This document shows, in pieces, positions 58,472 through 64,000 of a DNA stretch of 64,000 nucleotides. A program made the translations under genes and the position numbers. The DNA is taken from the NCBI GenBank assembly GCA_001792895.1, contig MARA01000020.1, positions 372,001-436,000 on the forward strand, written 5' to 3'. The notes beneath the pieces are model-generated. The model was given only the letters and a program-made list of their open reading frames with translations, did not search any database and was not told the origin of the DNA. This DNA is from Lentinus brumalis. Its lineage: Eukaryota > Basidiomycota > Agaricomycetes > Polyporales > Polyporaceae. The stretch's first letter is position 1. Every line of letters begins with the position of its first letter.

Positions 58472-61400
58472 TTTTTTTTTTTTTTGGTGGTGCATACTCT
58501 GTTTCTAGCAACATTCGCGCAATCAGCAGAGCGTAGCAGGGTCTATCGGTTTTTCCAGGCACCCAGAGGAAATGCATTTACGCACGCATTTGCAGTGTGG
58601 GACTCCTAGCATTTACCCAACGCCTCGTCGAGTTGCACCGCCAGATCTACCCACTAAAACCTCCGAGAGTGACATCCAGTCCTCAGGCTCTTCGCCTCTA
58701 CAGGAAAGTAAGCCCCGCCACGTCTCTAGGACAATGTCCTTTAAGGGTTGTCCCTTCTTCATAGCCTTCCGGGCAGCTAGAACATCAGTTCTCAGACGAC
58801 GATTAATTCTCCAGTACCATCTATTTAGCACTTCGTTGACGGAGAACATTCTCTCATGGTCACTTTCCCTCTCAATAGTCCACTCACATCTCAGAATCCA
58901 CATCAAGTATATCATTTCCGTCAGTAATATGCGGGTCAACCTCACGTCGGCAGGCGACGTCGTTCCTCTTTCATTAGGGATTGTAAGTACCCCCATCGCT
59001 AGAATGTCTCCGAAGCCAAGTCTATTGACCCCGATGCCTCTTTTGGACAGCAGACCAACTACTTCCGCCCACAGGGCCATTCTCCACGGGCTTCCACAGC
59101 ACCATAGGATGTGCTCCATAGATTCAAGAGCCCCGCAGTACCCGCACAGGGCTCTATCCGAATATCCAGCTATATGCTTCCAGTACGCCCCAACTCTGTG
59201 GGCCCCGTGCAGGAGTTTCCACCAGAATGCCCGTACCGGTCGATCAGCATCCATTTTCCAGATGGTAAGCCACAGCACGGAGTCATGGGGTTTATCCCCC
59301 GTCATCTCGCAGACCGCATTTCTGGCAATACATATATTCTTCCTTGTGGTTTCCCTACCCTCGCTCGGGTCTGCTCTTCTCACAAACTTGTACGCAATTT
59401 TCTGAGTCATTGCAATCATCATAGCACCATCAGCCACGAACTTCGACGGGGCATTGGGTAACGCAACCACAGTTTTGGTGCGTACCGCTTCTTTCGCTAA
59501 CATATCCGCACCATCATTTCCTAGGTTCCCTGAGTGACCTTTCACCCAACGCAGGGACGTCGGCGCACTTCTCGCCCGTAGCCTTGCGATCGTATCCTTC
59601 ACAAGGCTAGCATTAGCCACGTCGATCCACCCCTGTGCCTCCCATAACACCCGGTGTTCCGTCAGTCCTTTGAAGACGTATTTCGAATCAGTCACAATAT
59701 GCAACGGGGCAAAAGGCGGTACCGCATTTACCGCAAGGCTCACAGCGAATAGCTCAGCCGTTTGGTTACTCTGTTGCTTTCCCGGAACTAACGACGCAAC
59801 ATTTCTAGCATCTTCCGGTCCGAACCACACACCTCCAGCCGCCACCGCAGCCGCCAGACCATTTTTGTCGCACGATCCATCCGTGTAGACTTCAACAGCC
59901 TCGTCTGGGACAGATATCCCCCTCGTGGGTCTGCGTACTACAGCCAAGTCCCTTTCTTCTCGACTGCAGAACCCTCTGAAGTGATTTGCCAGTGGCAGTC
60001 GAGCCCGAATTGAGGGGTCAAACAGTACTCTCATATCATTCCCTTCGTTGATTCTATTCACTGACTTCCTATTAGCCGTTAAGCTCAGTCCATCCGCCGG
60101 CCCAGAATGGCCTGACATCCACTTTGGACACAACTTCTCAAGAGTCTTCCGGGCTGCCATTGAGCAGCGGTGGGGGTTATCGCATCCTTCCACCCGATCA
60201 TTGACACATTCTGTGCATAGGCACCTCTCCGACGGGCGATGTGCCCTGGGTTCTCCGATGCTGTGCAGTCTCGCGGCAACAGCACAAGCTTGACCCACAT
60301 CGCATACCTGGTGCGCCGCAACAAGGCACCTTACCGACTTCGAAACCACCACCCGAGCCTCGTCTGACAACGCGAAGTGTCGCCAGAACGGCAGGGCATC
60401 CTTGAGCTCATCGCTTGGGTCCACGGCATCAAACCGTACGTTGAATTTGTTGGCAGCTTTTATCATCGCGAGCAGGTACGGCGGCAGCGTCGAGGAGGAC
60501 GCCGTGTTCACCCTCCACGATTGTAGGAACATATTAACCCTCATATCTCTGTCTAGGCTTCTGGAGTCCGCCGTGACAGCATGCGCAAAGATTACGTCTG
60601 CGACTGCAGTCCACCTAGGCCGAGATCCGGATAGGTTTATGTAGTCCTTCATCCACATCATACTGATCGCAACGTTTCTCGCCTCTAGGTCAAGCATCGC
60701 TAGGCCGCCCTGGCCCACAGGGTCATACAGGACTTTCAACGCGATCGGGGGATGCGCAGCTGCGTTTCCCCATAGAAACTTCCGTATCAACTTCAGGAAG
60801 GCCACTTCAACCGCCTTTGGCATTCCTTGCACTTTTGCCAGGTATTGAGTCCTACTTCCTACTTCAAGGCCAACGATTAATCGTTTCCCTTTTATCGTCG
60901 GCCTCCTTCTATTCCAGCTAGCCAAGTTCTCCTCAACCGTTCGGAGCATTGGAGCCCACACGGCTTTCTGACATATTCGATTGCCTATCCAGGCCCCGAG
61001 GAGTCGCATCGCCGTTCCCTCAGGGACAATCCGGACGTCCAGCGGGATGTAGTCACCCCCAGCTCTTAGAGTTCTCGTTGCAGCTACCCTCTCTCTGTAG
61101 GTCTTCGGTCCGAGGGGCAGCAGTTCGGTCTTGTCAGCGTTGAATCGGGCTCTGGAGGCCGCACACCATCTCGCAAGCACCTGCAGCAGCGTTGCGTAGC
61201 TGTCTTGCGCGCTCAGGTATACCGCGGTATCGTCAGCAAACAGCGCCGTCAGGATGCGCTCACGTATTCCAGGAACGGAGAATCCCCTCAGCGGGGCCGC
61301 TCTCAGGGCAATGGCTAGCGGCTCGATCGCCAGGTCGAACAGTAAGCACGATACCGGGTCACCTTGTCTGACCCCTCTTATTATTCTATAGACCGGGCTC

Positions 61401-63703
61401 GCCCTTCCATTCACGAAGACCAGGCTCTCCGCCTGCTCGTAGAGGCGCTGGATGGTGGTTATGAACACTACAGGGAACCCCATCCTCTGCAGGATAGCCC
61501 AGAGGTACGTGTGATTTATCCGGTCATAGGCCTTTTCCTGGTCTAACGCCACAAGGGCCCCTTCGTCTTCGCATAGCTCCGTGTAGTCAATCATGACTTG
61601 TGCAAGTCTTGTGTGGTCAAAGATGCGTCTGCCCGGGACGAAGCCCGCTTGGTCCTCATGGATCAGCGACGGCGCAACCACGGCGAGTCTCGCAGTCAGT
61701 ACTTTGGACATCAGCTTATAGTCCGTGTTTAGCACAGTTATCGGACGGTAGTTCCGAGCTTGTCTCGGGTCGCCCTTCAGTTTATATATCGGGCAGACCC
61801 AGCCTTTCGCGAAGTCCGACTTGGGTGCAACCCCTTCGTTCACCACGCTTTCAAACGCAGCTTTCAGCAGGCTTACCGCATTGAACGCCGGCTTTCCTCG
61901 CTTTACCTTACTTTGGTACGTCTTGTGCAGCTTCAGCCAAAATTCAGCCGGGAGCCCGTCCATACCAGGAGCCTTACGCGGTGCTGAGCATAGCAGCGCA
62001 TGCTCAACCTCCCACCATTGTATGCCTGTCTGCAGGGCCTCTATCTGGGGAGTGGATAGTACAGGAATGTCAAGTGTGAGGATATCTCTGATCGCAACCT
62101 CATGTTCCCCGTCAACTAACTCATTATCCAGTTGTAGACTGTCGTAGAAATTCCCGGCGATGCCCGCCATGCTCGTAGAGTCCCTGGTGTATGCCGGCTG
62201 GTCACTCGGGGCCCCAGGTTTTAGCAGCTCATATATAGGGTCCTGCATTGACGATCGCTTCCCGAGCTTCAACCAGTATGGCGAGATCGTTTCACCGTCA
62301 ATGCGATCCCGCATCATCACCGCATCTTTGCACGACTGGAAGCGTCTTCTCGCTATCCGTGCTTCTTCATCGCGCAGGAGCGCAGCCTCCTTTTCTTTCG
62401 TGTACTGTGGTAGCACCGGGTCGGCGAGTATTCTCGCAATGTCATCTTTGATGGCCAGAATGCGCCTGTCCAGTTTGGACGTGAGCTGCTTTGCCCTTGA
62501 CCTAGCGGTCTTTAGAACCCTTTCCTTGAAATCATGGAGTCTCCATTGCTCGATGTGCGCCTGCTTCTCAGGTTGGTTAGGGTACAGATCCTCAGCCGCA
62601 GCTATGCCAAGTTTCTGCGCTTCGTCTAGGAATATTTTGTCCGTTAGTAGCGAGCTCGGGAGCCTCCACCTCCCAGGACCTTGGTCCGGTTCATTATAGT
62701 CCGCAATCGCTACGCTTACCATGCAGTGGTCCGTAGGTATGCCCGGGGGTGCGATGTCCCACGAGTGCGACATGCGAAGCGTCGTGTCCGTTACATATAT
62801 GCGGTCTAGCCGTGACTGACTGCCAGTCGCCGTCTGAAGGTATGAGAACGCTCGCGTTACTCCACACCTCGCCCGCCATCCATCAATAAGCCGGAGCTTT
62901 GTTAGCAGTGCCTGCAGCGCCAGGACGGACTGATCCTGGTCAGCTCGCGCCGGTGCGCGGTCCATTGCATTTTCAACAATGTTGAAGTCCCCAAGGAGAA
63001 CGTCCGGGTTGCGCCAGCCTGGACATTCCGACGCCGCCAGTATCTGTGTCCAGAAGGCGGCATTATCGACCGCACTGTTCGGCGCATATACATTGAGGAC
63101 GCAGAGCTTTGTGCCCCGCCTTCTCGTGAGCGAGAGGGCCAGCGCTCTCCCCGGGACTATCTCCCGGAGGGTCACCTTGTCGTCTCTTACAATTCGTAGG
63201 TTTAGAGCATAAGCAACACCCCTAGCAGCGAGCGGGGTGTCGGGATCCGGAGAGACATGCACATGCATGAGTCCAGTGAATATCTGATTCACTCTGTCAG
63301 CTTGCAGCTGCGTGTAGTGCGTTTCTTGCAACGCAAGGACTGCAATCCTATTCTGACGCATCAGTTGATTGATTAGCATCCACTTATCTTGGGAGCTACT
63401 GCCGTCGAGACGGAGAGAGCGAGAATGCGCTCCATTCATATTTAGAGAAGCTATCTTGATAGCGCCGCGCGAACGCAGCGAGGAGGCGGCGGAGGATCCA
63501 ACAGCAGGAGAAAGAGAAAGAGCAGGCCCTGGTCGAGCATTAGCAAACGCCCCGCGGTACCGCGGGTCGCTTACCTGCCTGCGTCCAGGGCCTAGGCCAC
63601 TACCATTCCCAGCCCTGTCATCATGCGACGAAGGATCAGCAGCCAATCTTCCTTGGCCGTCAGACAAGGCTGAGGCACAAGAGCCGGTGGACGAGAGATT
63701 CAA
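58472..63703 (-). mobile_element. LINE (non-LTR retrotransposon), EN-RT-RNase H type
   Basis: Runs on the minus strand, with its poly(A) tail seen as T14 at 58472-58485, a short 3' UTR to 58612 and a large ORF above. The single ORF is uninterrupted over 1696 codons, so this copy is recent. The 5' end is uncertain: no ORF1 is visible in the 297 bases to the window edge, so the element is either 5'-truncated or continues beyond. Confidence 0.88.
58613..63703 (-). CDS. LINE ORF2: endonuclease, reverse transcriptase and RNase H
   Basis: 1696 open codons. The N-terminus after a short basic region is an APE-type endonuclease (IASLNMNGAHSRSLRLDG, LALQETHYTQLQ, VLLGDFNIVEN, LDRIYVTD, TDHCMVSV). The reverse transcriptase follows, with NYRPITVLNTDYKLMSKVL, DQAGFVPGRRIFDHT, LVALDQEKAYDRINH, VRQGDPVSCLLFDLAIEPLA and the catalytic ALFADDTAVYL. 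Then comes RNase H with VEVYTDGSCDKNGLAAAVAA, the Glu of TAELFAVSLAV, the Asp of HIVTDSKYVF, and WVKGHSGNLGNDGADMLAKEA. A Cys/His knuckle CGYCGALESMEHILWCC precedes the C-terminus. The layout is that of RNase-H-bearing LINEs common in fungi. No ATG opens the frame: the first in-frame Met is inside the endonuclease at LNMNGAHS. Translation may therefore reinitiate from upstream or use a non-ATG codon. Confidence 0.92.
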   Translation of the reverse strand: MNLSSTGSCASALSDGQGRLAADPSSHDDRAGNGSGLGPGRRQVSDPRYRGAFANARPGPALSLSPAVGSSAASSLRSRGAIKIASLNMNGAHSRSLRLDGSSSQDKWMLINQLMRQNRIAVLALQETHYTQLQADRVNQIFTGLMHVHVSPDPDTPLAARGVAYALNLRIVRDDKVTLREIVPGRALALSLTRRRGTKLCVLNVYAPNSAVDNAAFWTQILAASECPGWRNPDVLLGDFNIVENAMDRAPARADQDQSVLALQALLTKLRLIDGWRARCGVTRAFSYLQTATGSQSRLDRIYVTDTTLRMSHSWDIAPPGIPTDHCMVSVAIADYNEPDQGPGRWRLPSSLLTDKIFLDEAQKLGIAAAEDLYPNQPEKQAHIEQWRLHDFKERVLKTARSRAKQLTSKLDRRILAIKDDIARILADPVLPQYTKEKEAALLRDEEARIARRRFQSCKDAVMMRDRIDGETISPYWLKLGKRSSMQDPIYELLKPGAPSDQPAYTRDSTSMAGIAGNFYDSLQLDNELVDGEHEVAIRDILTLDIPVLSTPQIEALQTGIQWWEVEHALLCSAPRKAPGMDGLPAEFWLKLHKTYQSKVKRGKPAFNAVSLLKAAFESVVNEGVAPKSDFAKGWVCPIYKLKGDPRQARNYRPITVLNTDYKLMSKVLTARLAVVAPSLIHEDQAGFVPGRRIFDHTRLAQVMIDYTELCEDEGALVALDQEKAYDRINHTYLWAILQRMGFPVVFITTIQRLYEQAESLVFVNGRASPVYRIIRGVRQGDPVSCLLFDLAIEPLAIALRAAPLRGFSVPGIRERILTALFADDTAVYLSAQDSYATLLQVLARWCAASRARFNADKTELLPLGPKTYRERVAATRTLRAGGDYIPLDVRIVPEGTAMRLLGAWIGNRICQKAVWAPMLRTVEENLASWNRRRPTIKGKRLIVGLEVGSRTQYLAKVQGMPKAVEVAFLKLIRKFLWGNAAAHPPIALKVLYDPVGQGGLAMLDLEARNVAISMMWMKDYINLSGSRPRWTAVADVIFAHAVTADSRSLDRDMRVNMFLQSWRVNTASSSTLPPYLLAMIKAANKFNVRFDAVDPSDELKDALPFWRHFALSDEARVVVSKSVRCLVAAHQVCDVGQACAVAARLHSIGEPRAHRPSERCLCTECVNDRVEGCDNPHRCSMAARKTLEKLCPKWMSGHSGPADGLSLTANRKSVNRINEGNDMRVLFDPSIRARLPLANHFRGFCSREERDLAVVRRPTRGISVPDEAVEVYTDGSCDKNGLAAAVAAGGVWFGPEDARNVASLVPGKQQSNQTAELFAVSLAVNAVPPFAPLHIVTDSKYVFKGLTEHRVLWEAQGWIDVANASLVKDTIARLRARSAPTSLRWVKGHSGNLGNDGADMLAKEAVRTKTVVALPNAPSKFVADGAMMIAMTQKIAYKFVRRADPSEGRETTRKNICIARNAVCEMTGDKPHDSVLWLTIWKMDADRPVRAFWWKLLHGAHRVGAYWKHIAGYSDRALCGYCGALESMEHILWCCGSPWRMALWAEVVGLLSKRGIGVNRLGFGDILAMGVLTIPNERGTTSPADVRLTRILLTEMIYLMWILRCEWTIERESDHERMFSVNEVLNRWYWRINRRLRTDVLAARKAMKKGQPLKDIVLETWRGLLSCRGEEPEDWMSLSEVLVGRSGGATRRGVG

Positions 63704-64000
63704 CCTATGAGGTATGTTAATATGTTGTGATGATGTTGCGGTGAGATTTTAAACCAGCCAGGTAGCCAACCAAGACTGGTCGAGACAGCATATAGCCGGC
63801 TGCCACGGTGCCAAGACGGTAGTGAGAAGCCAGGGATGTGCACGTTATATTACAATAGCTAGGCCCCTAAGCGGGCAGTACATTCATAGCCGTATGGCCG
63901 TGCACGACGACGGTACATTTATTGAGACGGCTCCAGTGGGCGAGCAGCTGCACGGATGTCCGTATTGATCGGTTGACGATCATCGGTCTACAGGGATGCC
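63704..64000. other. Sequence upstream of the LINE ORF
   Basis: Contains stops in the ORF2 frame (TAA just above) and no recognisable ORF1. It is either LINE 5' sequence or flanking DNA; the window ends here. Confidence 0.4.

Noticed and set aside
60085..60324. Short minus-strand frame inside the LINE ORF2
   Set aside because: Alternative frame of the retrotransposon ORF; no independent support.

Overview
This window is nuclear DNA of a filamentous basidiomycete, probably an agaricomycete such as a polypore. The genes are cut by many introns of about 50-65 bases with GT..AG ends. The recognisable proteins are fungal: omega-like GSTs, calcineurin A, a long-chain-base-1-phosphate phosphatase, a fungal bZIP factor and an atypical basidiomycete kinase. 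The mobile DNA consists of Tnp2/CACTA-type transposons and a LINE with an RNase H domain. No rRNA, tRNA or CRISPR array was recognised. All spliced models below were joined by eye from frame continuity, splice sites and remembered family conservation. No search or transcript data was used.

Layout. 1-6.2 kb: the 3' part of a GPN2-type GTPase, then two related TATA-driven glutathione transferases. 6.7-7.35 kb: a frame-broken copy of an unknown fungal gene whose intact relative lies at 38.65-39.58 kb. 9.2-11.2 kb: an atypical protein kinase gene. 11.7-20.0 kb: transposon cluster 1, with a Tnp2-type transposase carrying two frame breaks, a convergent gene A and a divergent gene B with an AT-hook. 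20.9-24.6 kb: a sphingoid-base-phosphate phosphatase with two oversized introns. 25.1-27.2 kb: a bZIP factor. 28.6-30.3 kb: an HNH-nuclease-like gene. 30.7-37.6 kb: transposon cluster 2, with the same gene order and relative orientations as cluster 1 but very different proteins and intact reading frames. 38.65-43 kb: the unknown gene, a small basidiomycete protein and a 242-base mariner-like foldback element. 43.7-45.7 kb: a large disordered Ser/Pro-rich protein. 46.7-47.16 kb: remains of a third GST. 47.4-51.6 kb: calcineurin A and a GMH1/UNC-50 membrane protein. 51.9-56.5 kb: a WW-domain protein with RNA-binding-like tails. 56.9-58.2 kb: a polynucleotide-kinase-like P-loop protein. 58.47-63.7 kb: a LINE with one open 1696-codon frame, inserted about 27 bases downstream of a TATA box.

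The most interesting signal is the pair of transposon clusters. Each has a large RNase-H-like transposase gene, a convergent smaller gene, and a third gene divergent from that one. This suggests a recurring three-gene cassette with two accessory proteins. A second theme is gene decay or base-calling error: many otherwise well conserved frames are broken by single missing bases, mostly in short C, G or A runs. The reader should ask whether this is biology or assembly quality.
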